Below, piece after piece: positions 23,258 to 35,021 of a DNA stretch of 64,000 nucleotides (its first letter is position 1; every line of letters begins with the position of its first letter). The notes under the pieces were generated by a model. It was not told the origin of the DNA, made no database searches, and saw only the letters and a list, made by a program, of their open reading frames with translations. The position numbers and the translations under genes were made by a program. This stretch comes from Salvator merianae (lineage: Eukaryota; Chordata; Lepidosauria; Squamata; Teiidae), in assembly GCA_003586115.2 (NCBI GenBank), contig QVOM02000021.1, forward strand, positions 6,514,119-6,578,118, in the 5' to 3' direction.

Positions 23258-23520
23258 ACAGTCCTTCTTCACTGTTTCTGGCCATTGGCCAGAGTGGCCA
23301 GAGCACCTGGAAGTTGTAGTTTAGCAACATGGGGGGGGGGGCATTGGCATCATTTGTCCACTGGAGCTTTTGCACTTACAGCAGTTTAAACATGCAAAAA
23401 TGTGTATATGTGTGTGTGTGTTTGCAGTAAATGCAAAGCCGTAGCTATAGAACAGCTGTGAACTTAAGATATATGTGAATCATATTCTTGGCAGCAACAT
23501 AAGCATCTCTGTCTCTTTCT

Positions 23521-23544
23521 CACACACACACACACACACACACA
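23521..23544. repeat. (CA)n microsatellite
   Basis: Twelve perfect CA units; a short TG run lies nearby at 23404-23421. Confidence 0.85.
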
Positions 23545-23803
23545 TATACAGTGTGTGACCCAGGTAAGTTGGCAGCAAGGGTTGTTTGAGCTCCAGTGTC
23601 TTCTGTGCAAATGTTCTTATAATCATTTCATTACAGAAGGGGACCTTTTTGTATTATGACTGGCCAGTGATAATCTGTATATCCCCATTACCCTTCTGAC
23701 ACTGAAAACAACATACCAAAGGTTCTGCATTTTCATCCTGAAGCATGCAGTGGTTGACACCATGCCATTATTGAATTAAGCAAAATATCAGTATTTTATG
23801 GCA

Positions 23804-23908
23804 GTATTTTATTTTATTTTATTTTATGACCGTGAAAAATGGAGGACCTGTTCCAGAAGAGCCGACCCTGCCACCAAACGGGACTAAGGCCGAAGAAGAA
23901 GAAGAAGA
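23804..23908 (+). mobile_element. Very short 3' insertion of the RTE-like LINE
   Basis: From about 23829 it matches the last 80 bp of the LINE at 54-56 kb (ACCGTGAAAAATGGAGGACC ... GGGACTAAGG) and ends in a GAA tail. It is bounded by an exact 17-bp duplication ATCAGTATTTTATGGCA at 23787-23803 and 23909-23925. A TTTTA-rich filler of about 25 bp precedes the LINE part. Severe 5' truncation with GAA tail indicates target-primed reverse transcription. Confidence 0.85.
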
Positions 23909-24057
23909 ATCAGTATTTTATGGCACCAGTGTCGAAGTGTGATGATGCGAAAAGGCTGAGTGAGAATCAGCCAGGGAAACACCCTACACCAGATTTGGAC
24001 ACTTCCCACTCCTTCTTCCCAAAGAGCAACATTTTTGGAAGATGACCGTAATTAATC

Positions 24058-24225
24058 CCTAGTCTCAGCCTAACCTATGTCACAGGGTTGTTGAGAGACT
24101 GAAAAAAAAATGTATGAATATGTTTTTATGTGTCATTTCTGCAGTTTCTTTTATGTAAACCTCTCTGGGACCTCAGAGTGAGGAGGGGTATACAAATCCA
24201 AACAAGCAAATAAATAAATAAAAAT
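24058..24225 (+). mobile_element. tRNA-type SINE 3' part
   Basis: CTCAGCCTAACCTATGTCAC and AGGGTTGTTGAGAG, then a tail ending GGGTATACAAATCC and AAATAAATAAATAAA. Confidence 0.5.
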
Positions 24226-24977
24226 GGAACCATGCATGTTAGCCTGAGTTCTCCAAGAAAAGAGCAGAGAAAATTTAGATGGAAGGAAGGTGCTGCATTG
24301 AATTATTCTATATTGTGGCTCTTGTAGTCCCAGTGGATGGCTTCCTAGCAACTAATTGGATTTCCGTCCTCATCGTTATAATAAAGCAGTAGGCTTTCAA
24401 CTCTCATCTCCTTGCTGAATGCTCAGGGAAGCCGGCCGCGCTCAGAAGAGCCACCTGGGAAAAGCTACTGGCACCTGTTGACTTGTAACTCACAGTCACA
24501 AATAAAGAGAAAGCCAGGAATTGGGGCTTTTTATCATTGCTGATATCTTTCCAGAAGCTCATGGGACATTTGTAAGCTACAGTGGAACCCTAAGGATAAA
24601 GTGAATACTGTCAGTGCCTGCTGGAGATCATCTTTTATTTGGACCAACTTTGACTGGACCAGGTAGGGGACAATCTCAGACTGTTTGACCTGCATATTAC
24701 TAGGTGACCTTCCTTTACTATAGCAAGAAGATAGAGAGTAGCTGAGGATGGAATCCTTAGTTAATACATTTTTCACACACATAAATATTTAAAAGTGGTA
24801 TCCTAAATTAGCCATATAAAGAGGAGATTTATGTCCTGGGCCTGATGATAACATTCTGCATCAGAGATGTCTGGAGTGTAGTTGTCACCCTTTTGAAAGC
24901 TGTGTTTCTCTCTGCATATGTGAAAATGATTTTAGATGGGGTCATGCAAGGTGTTTGCTCTTTATTCTTTCTTCAGC
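24226..24977. other. Sequence preceding the S100Z coding exon
   Basis: No repeat recognised; ends in the acceptor TTTCTTCAG. Confidence 0.5.
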
Positions 24978-25118
24978 ATGCCGTCACTGCTAGAGGGGGC
25001 GATGGATACCTTAATCAAGGTCTTTCACCATTACTCAGCAAAAGAAGGGGATAAATATAAACTCAATAAAGGAGAACTGAAAGACCTCCTTACCAGTGAG
25101 CTCACTGACTTCCTTTCG
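24978..25118 (+). CDS. S100Z: S100Z, first coding exon (N-terminal S100 domain)
   Basis: Encodes the first 47 residues of a 99-residue S100 protein, the usual S100Z length. The acceptor AG is at 24975-24976 and the ATG lies one base into the exon, matching the S100 gene plan in which exon 1 is non-coding and exon 2 starts the protein. Residues 20-33 form the 14-residue S100 pseudo-EF loop, ending in E33. The donor is TCG|GTAAGA at 25119, giving a phase-0 junction after S47. S100 proteins are cytosolic or secreted dimers that bind calcium and then target peptides. Assignment to S100Z rests on similarity to the known family sequence and on position downstream of F2RL1; exons of other S100 genes are not nearby. 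Confidence 0.95.
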
Positions 25119-25626
25119 GTAAGATGAAATTGCCTCTAATTTTTTTTTGTTTTATTTATTTTTTTGCTGACTGTTTCTTGGGAAGGAGACTTGGGAGGGG
25201 GAATAAGCTGTTGGAGGATCCTTGAAGCATCTTTTATGTGCCATTCGTTTCGCCAGATGTGCAATCAAACCCTTTCTGAAGCGCCAGCTGTCCTCAGCGC
25301 ACAAATAGGTGCTATATTGTGTCGTATCCAATGAATGCATGCTGGAAACCAAGTCATGAGGGTTCTGGCTTGATTACTGTATTTTTTGCTATATAAGACC
25401 CACATTTTTCAGAAAATAATTTGTCCTAAGATCATCCTGTGTCCTATTTTTAAATCTGTCTTTCCGAGATATTCTGTGGCAAATTATATGTGAGTCTTAT
25501 ATGGCGCACAATACAACATATGACTATTGGAAAGCAAGCTTGCAAACAAAGTTTGGTATCTATGCAAGAATCTTGAGTTCAAATCCCATTTAAGTTATAG
25601 ATCTTACATACTCAATAACTCTTGAG

Positions 25627-25800
25627 GGGCTGCAGCACAGCAATAGAGGAACTGCCTGGAAAACAGAAGGGTGCAGGCTTGATCCATCGCATCTCTTCAG
25701 AAGGGAATGGCAAACCACCTCTGCATGCGCCAAGAAAACTGCACAGATATACTGTGCAGTCATCAGAAATCGATCCTGACTCCACAGGACTTTAACAACA
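25627..25800 (+). mobile_element. tRNA-related SINE
   Basis: B-box-like GCAGGCTTGATCCATCG, then GGGAATGGCAAACCACCTCT and CCAAGAAAACTGCACAGATA, phrases shared with 2620-2790 and 59090-59230. Confidence 0.45.
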
Positions 25801-26574
25801 AAAACGATTGCTCTTAGTAAAGTTAATGCCATCATTCAGTCTAGAAACTACTTCTTTTTGCTGAATAGATGATATAGCAGAACCTTTAGTGTGTTGGCCG
25901 GCATTATCTGACAGTGAAATTCCTTGCGCTTGTTTACAACTGACATGAATCACTGTCAGATAAACTCAGTACTTGGTTCTCCAGTATATATACTGTAGGT
26001 AAAGCTGGAGAAGGTAGGGAATCCATTCTGTGACATCCTGAGTGTAAGATTTAGGTAGCAATGCATTGATACCAGTCTTTCGTGGTTTATTTGTGCTGCT
26101 GTTCCTTTTCTATCTATCAACCAACCAAGTAGCATCCAATCTAACTAACCAGCTCCAGAGATGAATTAACAAAAAGCAATGCAGACATACTAGTTCTTTG
26201 AACAAGAATGTACAACTAAGGCTGCATCTATGCCATGAGAATTGGGTGCTTCTTCAGAGTCCTCAGAGGATGCTGCTACTCCCATCGGGCCTGTAGCTTG
26301 CCCCTGAGGCAGGGAGTCTGGCCTTGGAGGCAGCCTAAGCACAGGCTTAAAAACAGACTCTGGGGGTGCTTCCCACCCTCGTGTCTCCTCACCATCACCA
26401 TTTCTCTAGATCTGGGTGTGATCCAAGATCAGACATTAGTTGCCACTGCGCCCATCGAGGGATGCCTCCACCCCACTGCCTCGCCGGTTCTGTTTTGCCG
26501 GCTGCCATGGATTTCTAGCTTGCCTTTCCTTTGATGAGCACAAAATGGCAAAAGTAATCCTCCATCTTCTCCAC

Positions 26575-26700
26575 TTGATCTTCATAAGCAATTCTATGAA
26601 ATAGGCGAGGGGGTAAGAGGCAGTGACAGGCCCAAAGTCACTCAGATTCCTTGGCAGATTGAGATTTGCACTTCTGCCTCCTAAGTCATTAATCTAAGAC
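26575..26700 (-). mobile_element. MIR/CORE-like SINE fragment, reversed
   Basis: CAATTCTATGAAATAGGCG, then GTGACAGGCCCAAAGTCACT and GATTGAGATTTGCACTTCTG, the usual order of a reversed MIR-like body. Confidence 0.5.
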
Positions 26701-26879
26701 CCCTTCCACATTTAACAATGCCTGTTGCTAATTGACGGCTTTATTGCACAGAGGAGAATCAATGCCACCAACAGAATGATGGCAAGTCCTGGAGTAGCTT
26801 GTAGAGCAATTAACAAGGCAAACAGCTAACTTGTCAGAAAGTCCATTTGTTGGCACTGTTCTTCTGCTCCACTGGCCAT

Positions 26880-26990
26880 TATTTATCATTCATTCATTCA
26901 TTCATTTTTTCATTCATTCAAATTTATTGCCTGCCATATACCTAGAGATCCCAAAGTAGTATACATACGTATGTACAGTTCACTCCTTAA
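26880..26990 (-). mobile_element. LINE tail with (ATTC)n, reversed
   Basis: ATTCATTCATTCATT run followed by AAATTTATTGCCTGCCATAT, a reversed L2/CR1-like 3' end. Confidence 0.5.
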
Positions 26991-27059
26991 AAGTTACTAA
27001 ATTAAAAGATCTAATTGCCACCTTCACAAAAGTGAAGGTTACAACCAAGGATACCCATA

Positions 27060-27468
27060 CCCCAGCCAGATGGAGGGAATATGTCATTAAGGTGCCACTA
27101 TGGTGGGATTGCCACACATGTCTGTGACAATCCCACCATAGCTATCCTATATTCTCATCTAAAATTCTCATAGCATGTTTTGCTGAAACAGCACTGTGAC
27201 TTACCTTCTGGACAGAGCCACCATCTTCACTGAGGCCACCACACATGTGTAGGGGCCAAAAAGATGACCATGCATGTGCGGTGGTCACAATCACATACAA
27301 CGGGGTATTTCATGCCAGCAAAATGCCCGGTTGTATATGTCACTAAAAACACGCACAGACAGTGCGGACCCCCATGTTGTCTAGCTAACAGGTGATAATT
27401 CCAGAGGGGCTTTTCTCTGGAATATCATCTGTTGGAATGATATTCCGCCAGCATCTGGAGCTGGCCAC
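27060..27468. mobile_element. Family F element made of serial hairpins, copy 1
   Basis: Termini CCCAGCCAGATGGAGGGAAT and ATTCCGCCAGCATCTGGAG are imperfect inverted repeats. Inside are at least three hairpins: CTATGGTGGGATTGCCA with its inverse (27097-27141), ACAACGGGGTATTT with AAATGCCCGGTTGT (27298-27336), and ATTCCAGAG with CTCTGGAAT (27399-27423). Copy 2 is at 44090-44553. Confidence 0.5.
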
Positions 27469-28923
27469 AGTCTGCCAGTGTGAGTCAACTCTGCAATGGA
27501 GGGGAAAACCAGTCTACTACTGCTAAGTTAGTGGCATTGCAAAATCCAAATTATACTGTTGCGTGTTTCTGAGACAGCATTAAAGGAGGGAAATCACATT
27601 TTACTAGCTCTGTAAAAGCAAAACAAAGTTGCACAAAACTGTGTTACGTGAAAGATGGCTGTATGTTTGAGAATCTCTAGGTCAACATTGGACTATACCT
27701 CAAAGTGTCCTTCTTTCAAATCCTTCTTCAGAGCTGAAACTTAGTCACAGATGGATAGGAAAATCCTATAGACTCTAAATATAGCTTAGGATCTGTGCTG
27801 AATGGAAGCGCTGCTGAGGAGAACTTCCACTTCAGGATGCATTTTTTATGCCAGTGTGATAACTGTGATTTGCTCTCTTCTGTTTTGCTCCCAAATTATA
27901 TACCCCTTTCTTTTATTTAGGAAAAAAAGAGGAAGATCTGATATATGTCTGGCATCCTTTAGTCCATTAATTCTAAGAAAGCCTGTAGTCTTAAAACTGA
28001 CAATTCTATAAGGATGGAAAGAGAAAAGAAAAGGAATATATCATTCATTTTCTTAGATAGGATTCTCTGTGTCCAGTGCACCATCTTATTATAATATCTT
28101 CATCTTTCATGGTGCATGGATTAGATAGCTCACACAAGGGAGATGGGTTCTGGAGTTACACAGGCCTTATAAAACAATGGATTGCATTGGGCTTAATGTC
28201 AACATGATACATGCACATATATGGCAGATAGAGGCAAATGACAGCTCGCATGGGGACCAGAAACAGATCTGATGGAAATACTGGTTCATATCTCCATATG
28301 AATTTCTGATTGCAGGAGGCCCAGGCCATGTCACACTGTGAGCCCCTTTCTTGATCTGGGAAGAGATCATATATATAAAAATGGCAAACAATTAAAAATT
28401 AATAGAATGCATGACAGTATGGCTGAGGTGGGGATCACACCCGCCTCGTAGAGCCTGGCCCAGAGAACATTGATTATTGGGTGGCGGTAGGAATAAATTT
28501 TTAAAATGACCTGCCAATCCTCATACGTTTGCACAGTTCGAGAACTTAGAGCAGTTTAGAACAAAGAACTTTAGAACTGCAGCTGCTTTTGCTTCTGGAA
28601 GGCTTGCTGCATACATGGAAAACCTGCATTGGTCATATTGCTAATCCGTATTGCAAGGTCCTTTTCTATACTTCAGCATTAAAAAGAGAAACTTACAGAG
28701 TTACAAAAGAGGCTTGTGCTTAAACTGGAAATGTGAAAATGCCTAAATGTCCTTGACATAGTTTCACCAGCAAAGATGAAACTTAGCTGAATAGTGTCAG
28801 GCACACTTGAAACATTGGATAATTCAAGAAAACATATATTTCTGAAACTGAAGTCCCAAAGATCTGCAGTGATCTGAGGCATTCTGCTGGACTTCATGTG
28901 AAGTAGAAACTCACAGAGACTTG

Positions 28924-29375
28924 GGGCCTTTCTGCACTTCCCAAGCCATGATCTGGCCCGGTGGGTCTGGACCAACAAGGCTCGTTGGTCTGGATCATGG
29001 CAAGTCTTGGTCTAGAATCATTCCATCTGCATGATAACACTGGTCCAGATCAGCCCCTGCAGCGACTCCAAAGCTCATGTGAGCTTCAGGGCTGGCCTCT
29101 GAGAGTTTCTGCATGCCACCAAAATTGATAGTCCGGAAAACAGAAGCATGCCTTTGCATGCCACTGTGATTCGGACCATCCTGAGCTGGTATGGTAACCT
29201 CAATGTTGAGGGCTACTGGTAATTCAGATCAGGGGCCTCCTTATCTGGATTATGCTCCATCTAATATAGATGGAGTGTACCAGCAATGGGCGATACCTCT
29301 TTGATCCACACTAACATGCAGTCAGAAGACTGTGCAGTCCCTTGTTCTGGATCTAAGGTAAATGCAGAAAGGCCC
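28924..29375. mobile_element. Family D-type element, long version
   Basis: Termini GGGCCTTTCTGCAC and TGCAGAAAGGCCC bracket 452 bp with several internal inverted segments. No coding frame. Confidence 0.55.
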
Positions 29376-29808
29376 TTAGGTCTGTCTAATATAGTATGGA
29401 TAAAGTGAGATTTGGGCCTCTGCTTCTGTTTGATCAGCAGAAAAAGGAACTGCTTCTTCTAAAGCCTGTTTTTAGTAGTTTCAGAAAGGTTTTCTAAACC
29501 TGTTGCTATGTTAGTTTGTCCCTTTTTGAAAAGATATAAATATGATGTTTCAGAGGTATGCTCCTCCCACTTTTTTTTTCTGAGCCAATTAGCAGCAGCC
29601 ACATTTACACAGTTGCATGTTGCCACAGTCCCACTCTTTCACCTTCACTGCTAGCATGAAGGAGATGGAACGAGAGATTTTTCCTTTGCAACCATAATCG
29701 AGATAGGCTTCATATCTACTCTGTGATAAAGTTAACTAATGTTGGCAACTTTTGCAAGCATGTGATGGAGGGTAGGATAGGGGAGACAAAGTTCTACACA
29801 GCAAAATT

Positions 29809-29809
29809 T

Positions 29810-29847
<38 letters not shown>

Positions 29848-29862
29848 CACAGAGAGAGAGAG
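29809..29862. repeat. (TG)n(GA)n compound microsatellite
   Basis: Thirteen TG units followed by a GA-rich tract. Confidence 0.85.
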
Positions 29863-30060
29863 ATCATCAGCAAATGCAGAAAATGAGTGCAGTTGAGTGT
29901 TCCTTCAAAGATTCAAGTTCTTGTGAAACTTTTTATTTGAAAGTAGCTTATTTTCCATGGTTTGGAAGGATCTGTGATTATAAGTAAGGTAGGAGAAGGT
30001 AAGGGAATATGCCCAGGGAAGGAAAAGGACTAATCTGTAGGGCAAACCCTTCTGCTTAAA

Positions 30061-30256
30061 TGCTGTGATCAGCCACAACAACAAAAAAGCACCGCTTTGA
30101 GGTGGGATTGTTCACACACCAGTCTGCCCCTCCCCTTTATCATGAATGTTGTATGCTAGAAAAGGTGGATTAGAGAAGACTTGGGACCACGAGTGCTACA
30201 CACTGTCTCTGTGAGGCACCTCCAAGTTACCCCTTTTGTTATGTCTGAACACAGCG
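30061..30256 (-). mobile_element. Family A MITE-like element, copy 3, reversed
   Basis: Begins TGCTGTGATCAGCCACAACA, contains CACACCAGTCTGCCCCTCCC, ends TATGTCTGAACACAGC. The order is the reverse complement of the copies at 1647 and 23041. Confidence 0.65.
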
Positions 30257-31767
30257 TAAGGCTACATTTACATAGGCAGAAAGTGTGCCTGTTCTGGGAC
30301 ATGGTATCCAAATTTGCCAGCCTCCCATCAGCCCCTGAACCTTCACTGCCAGCCCCAGGAGTGACTTCCCCAAAATCCCCAAGAAACTACTCTTGAGATG
30401 GGCTGTGGAGGCTGAGACACTCCTTCCCACCTGTGTGGAGGCATAGAGGGAAAAGAAGCATCTTCTCAGATGCCTCTGATTGACTGGAAACATGGTTAGA
30501 AGTTCGCCATTTTCAGTTCATTAGAGAATCAACTGATGCCATAACAGCATAACTGTGAGAAGAGTTCTCCTTACAGTTGAGTTCTGATCATGTGTTGGGG
30601 AAATGGGCATTTGGACACCACACCATTCACCTTGGTGGCAAGACCAGCGCCTCCCACTCCAGATCACAGTCCTTTTGAGGTCCATGTGGAGCCTAATTCT
30701 TCTCCAAGTTAGCATCACAGGGGTTTAACTGAAAAAAAAAACCCACACAGGCCACCATATTTTGTCCACTTACTTGGTTGTAAATGCTGGTGAATTTGTT
30801 GGGGTTTGCTTCTAAGTAGACATATATGAGAGTCCACAGGAATCAATTATGTTCACAGCAACTTCTTGGTGTACTGAAAAGTTGTCTCCGTTTAACTATG
30901 ACACAGATTTTTAGCTGTTCTAGCTGCAAATTGTTGGGTGGCTGGAACTATCATAAAAGAAGAAGCATTACTGCTGTTCCCCAAATACTTGAGGAAACAC
31001 CTTTTTCAGTGTCCACTTGCTGGTTTACAGAACAGTTTTAGCCTTTCTGGTAGGGGTGTCTCTCAGGAATAAAGCTGGGAGCAGTTAGGCTGTATCCTAA
31101 CCTGGCTTGGCCAGGAGCTCATGTAGACATTACAAAAATAATTAGCTGTATAAATATTTTTGGCTTGCATAGTTTCTGCCAGGAGCCCTGGAACTGACTG
31201 TAAGATAAATGGCTTGGTTCCAACAGATCCCAGTGTACCATGTTCCTTTCCCCAGAAACCCCATGGCAGATTCTAACAAGATGATCACTAAAGGTCACAG
31301 ATAGTGCCATAAGGAAACTTGGTGCTATACTTCATCCCACCCCACCCAAGCCCCATCCATCTCTGATAAAATGAAGCTTGGATTGTTCCCTTATCAGATT
31401 ATTGCCTTAAACTCATAAGGGTACTTAGTTTAGGCAACAGCCATTCAGAACAAAAAAAAGTGAAGATTTAACTTTTATGAATTAAATTTCCTGAAATATT
31501 AGAAATAAACATCATGATGTGCAAAGCTGAGTCATCTTTACATTAAGACAAATACAAGCTGCAGAGGCTGTTGTAGCAATGGTAAATGTCACAGCAAATG
31601 CAAAAAAATCCCCAGGGATTACTGACAGGGTAGGCATATTCCCCCAAGGAAATAAAAAGAAATCTCTAATGTTATGTCGTATCTCAGATGATTCTGTCAT
31701 CAGTGTCAAACTGTATGTTAGTATACATTTTAACATCTGCTTTTTCTTTTCTTTTTTGCCTTTGTAG

Positions 31768-31926
31768 TGTCAAAAGGACCCACAGCTGGTTGACAAGATT
31801 ATGAGAGATCTTGATATCAACAGAGACAACGAAGTGGATTTTAACGAATTTGTGGTTCTGGTTGCTGCACTAACTGTTGCATGCAATGATTTCTTTGAGG
31901 AGCAAATGAGGAAAAAGGGGGAGTAG
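31768..31926 (+). CDS. S100Z: S100Z, second coding exon (C-terminal EF hand)
   Basis: Supplies residues 48-99 and the TAG stop. The acceptor is a long T-rich tract ending in TAG at 31765-31767, and the exon starts in phase 0 with Cys-Gln-Lys, which joins the FLS end of the upstream exon exactly as in vertebrate S100Z. The canonical 12-residue calcium loop spans residues 63-74, with ligands D63, N65, D67, E69 and E74 all present. The downstream stretch VAALTVACNDFF is the hydrophobic helix IV and dimer segment typical of the family. The C-terminus is RKKGE. The exon is intact, with no frameshift, and together with 24978-25118 gives a full-length protein. Confidence 0.96.
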   Translation, partial: CQKDPQLVDKIMRDLDINRDNEVDFNEFVVLVAALTVACNDFFEEQMRKKGE

Positions 31927-31982
31927 AAATGGTACGTGGAACGTGTTTAATATACAGCCATTGAACTTCTCTTAAGTTTAAT

Positions 31983-31988
31983 ATTAAA
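31983..31988 (+). promoter_or_regulatory. Possible poly(A) signal for S100Z
   Basis: ATTAAA lies 57 bases past the S100Z stop. It is the commonest variant of the polyadenylation hexamer, but in AT-rich DNA such a match can be chance. Confidence 0.3.
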
Positions 31989-32369
31989 ATGCCTGTGCTT
32001 GTGGATTCTTAAAATGAAGTGGTCTGGGCATACGCAAAACTGTAGTCGTGCTCCAGTGCCATGGGAGATCTCCCACATGCCACATGTTTAGGAGAATTCA
32101 AACTCAGTGCTGCTCACACAGAAGTACCAGGGTCGGGGGGGAGGTAACTGGAGCGATGGACTTGATGACCTAAGCCACATAAGAAATGCTGCAGTCACCT
32201 TTCTGCTCCTAACCCACATACTGCAGTGCTTCCATTTAAGTGAGTTACTGAACCAGATCCCCTCTCAGAAGTGCAGTGAATGGGACTCCCCAGCTGCACT
32301 GGAGCACAGCTTGGAATGCTACTCTGAGCTCTTTGACACACCTTTAGAAGGGGCCACTAGGCTATCAAG
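31989..32369. other. S100Z 3' flank
   Basis: No repeat recognised; the 120-codon frame at 32107 runs into the reversed CR1 that follows and is not a gene. Confidence 0.4.
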
Positions 32370-32660
32370 TTCAAATTTTGGCTCCGTACAGGAATCCAAA
32401 CCAAAATATCTCCACAAGATGGCTGTCCAGTCTTTCCTTGAATCCATCCAGCAACCACCATCTCCCTAGGTGATTGATTACACTGTTCAGTTGCCCTTAC
32501 TTTTGTGGAAACTTTTGCATCCTGAGAGGACAAGGAATAAGTCACGACAGTCTTATCTGTGACACCTTTCAGCTATTTGAAGGAGACTTCCACGCATTCC
32601 TCCTCAGTTTCTTCATCTCAAGGCTAAACACACCTAGCTATCCCAGATGAAAGAGATCTG
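32370..32660 (-). mobile_element. CR1-type 3' fragment, reversed
   Basis: CAAGATGGCTGTCCAGTCTT, CCATCTCCCTAGGTGATTGA and GAAACTTTTGCATCCTGAGA follow the order of a reversed CR1 C-terminal/3' region. Confidence 0.5.
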
Positions 32661-33452
32661 GGGCATTGTTGAATGGCCTGCAAAATTAACCGGATCAGTA
32701 TGCATGCAATCAACTTTCCTCTTATGTCTTTGTGTAGAAGGTGGCCACCAAGATTGCTTGCCCCAAGGTTACATTTTTCTTTTCCCTCCCACTCAGGTGG
32801 TGTTGCATGAAGGCCCTCAGCCGCAGACAGATGTCTTGTGTGGTAGAGTATGACAAAGGAGCTAGATGATGATTTGATGAGGAGCAAATCAATAACCTCA
32901 TAGCATGCAGTTTCTGTTATTTACCCTTATCCTGGAAATGCTATGTGGCATCAGCAACAATAAGTAACAGTGACCATAATGTGATAACCTTCACCTTAAA
33001 TGCAGACAGTAAAGGAGAAAACTAGTAAAAAGGACATTAAAAGGGAAAGTTAGAAGAATCTAGTCTCTCCAAAATGCATGGAAACTATTTACAAATACCT
33101 AAAAGAAGAAAGGGCACTTCTAAGTCCAAGAGGATGCCAGTGTAGCTTACAAGTGCAGTATGATAAGTCATTAAAAGCAATAAAAACTCATTTAGAAAAT
33201 GGAAGGCTTGTCCTAATGAGGAGAATAAGAAGGAACATAAATTCTAGCAGAACAAATTCAAGTTGGCAATCGGGAATGCTAAGAAGGATTTTGAGGAGCA
33301 TATTGCTAAAAACATCAAAAGAAATAATAGAAACTTCTTTAAGTATATTAGAAGTAGGAATAAAACCAGGAAAGCAGCTGGACCATTAATGACAATGGAC
33401 AGAAAGGGATAATTAAAGAGGGTATGGAGATCACTGAGAAACTAAGGCTCAT

Positions 33453-34113
33453 ACTAGGGATTTTTAAAACCGCCTGAATAAAATGAGCGAATAATTCCTA
33501 GGCACACAGAAAAAAGCTTTCCAAACACAGCTATTTGAATAGACGATTCAAAACTCACCCAAAGTGCAGCCTATTAGCTTCAACAGGCAACCTACCATGA
33601 TTGCAGCGGGTGCTGCTCGCTGATTGGCCACTGGATAGGAAATCACTGTCTCTTTGCTGAAGCAGTTTCCAACTCCTTAACTGCCAGGTTTTTGTTTGCA
33701 ATTGCAATGAAATCGTTTTTAACTTAAGTCTCTCTTTCCTCATTTTGCATTTTTATATGAAGTCTATGTGCTTAAGTACATTTCTAAGGAAGACAGGATA
33801 GGAGTAATATTTTTAGTTTCAGGTTCGTTCGATCTGCTTAATTATTGAGTTCAAAAGGAAACTGTGCCTGCCTGCAAGAACTTGTTGGTGCCTCTCCCTG
33901 ATTATCCATAGGTTCCTCCTCCAAACAAAGGCTGTGATTGGTGGAGGCACTCCCGACTCAGCGTAAGGCAACTTGAGAGTTGTTTTCTCTTGACTGTTGA
34001 AGGGACAAATAACTACTAGCTTGGAGGCAGGGTAAGGTGAATGTTTTTATTTCCAGTTTAGCCCCTCAGAGTCAAATGTACCCAGAAGGTGACTGAAATA
34101 GCTAGTTTGAACA
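33453..34113 (+). mobile_element. Family B DNA transposon inserted in CR1, copy 1
   Basis: The right end TAGTTTGAACACACCCT is the inverse of AGGGTGTGTTCAGGCTAG at 63731; the left end is degenerate. The interior shares CTGATTGGCCACTGG, CTCTTTGCTGAAGCAGTTTC and TTAACTGCCAGG with copies at 58063 and 63731. CR1 coding sequence is split between GAGAAACTAA (up to about 33447) and AAATGAATTCTTTGCC (from 34112). No transposase. Confidence 0.65.
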
Positions 34114-34765
34114 CACCCTAAATGAATTCTTTGCCTCTGCTTTCACTGATGAAGACAAAGGACATATGCTTTTCAGGGAGGGAGTCACAGGAATTAAATT
34201 GGATAGAGGTAACCAGCAAGGATGTCCTTGTGTGTCTTAATAAACTAAATGCTTACAAATCACTGGGGCCAGATAGCATTCATCCAAGAGTTCTTAAAGA
34301 ACTCGAATGTGAAATTGCTGATCTTCTAGTCAAAATATAAAATCTTTCCCTCAGATCAGGCTCTGTGCCTGAAGGCTGGAGGGTATCAAATGTAACACTG
34401 ATCTTCAAAAAAAGATCCAAGGGTGACTCAAGAAATCACAGCCTTGTCAACTTATCATCAGTTCCAAGTAAAGTGATGGAAGCCATCATTAAGGATAAAA
34501 GTGGTACGCACATAGACGAGCAAGCATTGCTGAGGAAAATCAGCATGGCTTCTGCAAAAGCAAATCATGCCTTACTAACTTATTAGAAGTCTTTAAGAGT
34601 ACCAACAAGCATGTGGTTAAAGGCAATCCAGTTGACATTGTCTGTCTGGACTTTCAGAAGGCTTTTGACAAACTCTCTCATCAAAGGCTCCTGAATAAAC
34701 TCATCATTCATGGAATAAGAAGACAAGTCCTGTCCTGGATTGATGACTGGCTAAAGGACTGAAAA

Positions 34766-34804
34766 TAGGGTTAGGGTTAGGGTTAGGATAGGGCTAGGGT
34801 TAGG
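34766..34804 (+). repeat. Short interstitial telomeric repeat
   Basis: TAGGGTTAGGGTTAGGGTTA followed by two altered units: about six TTAGGG-type units in 39 bp. It sits within the CR1 RT sequence, which resumes after it. Confidence 0.85.
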
Positions 34805-35021
34805 CCAGAGTGTAGTAATAAATAGATAATTCTTAGAGTAGAGGGAAGTAAAAAGTGGGATCCCCCAAGGTTCAGTATTGGGTCCTGTGCTTTTTAATTT
34901 ATTCATAAATTATATAGAAGTAGGAGTAAGCAGTGAGATAGCAAAGTGGATGTGGTAGCCAGAGGGATCAGATGATATTGAATGAGAGGACAATGAAGTG
35001 GCAAAAGTATTTCAGTCTTAC

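Larger units (their letters stand above)
25119..31767 (+). other. S100Z intron between coding exons
   Basis: Phase-0 intron of 6649 bp with GT donor and AG acceptor. It contains a tRNA-related SINE (25627-25800), MIR-like sequence (26575-26700), a fold-back element (27060-27468), a GGCC-terminated element (28924-29375), a GT/GA microsatellite (29809-29862) and a reverse copy of the family A MITE (30061-30256). In the intervals 25801-26570, 27469-28920, 29376-29800 and 30257-31740 I see no coding sequence. Confidence 0.85.
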
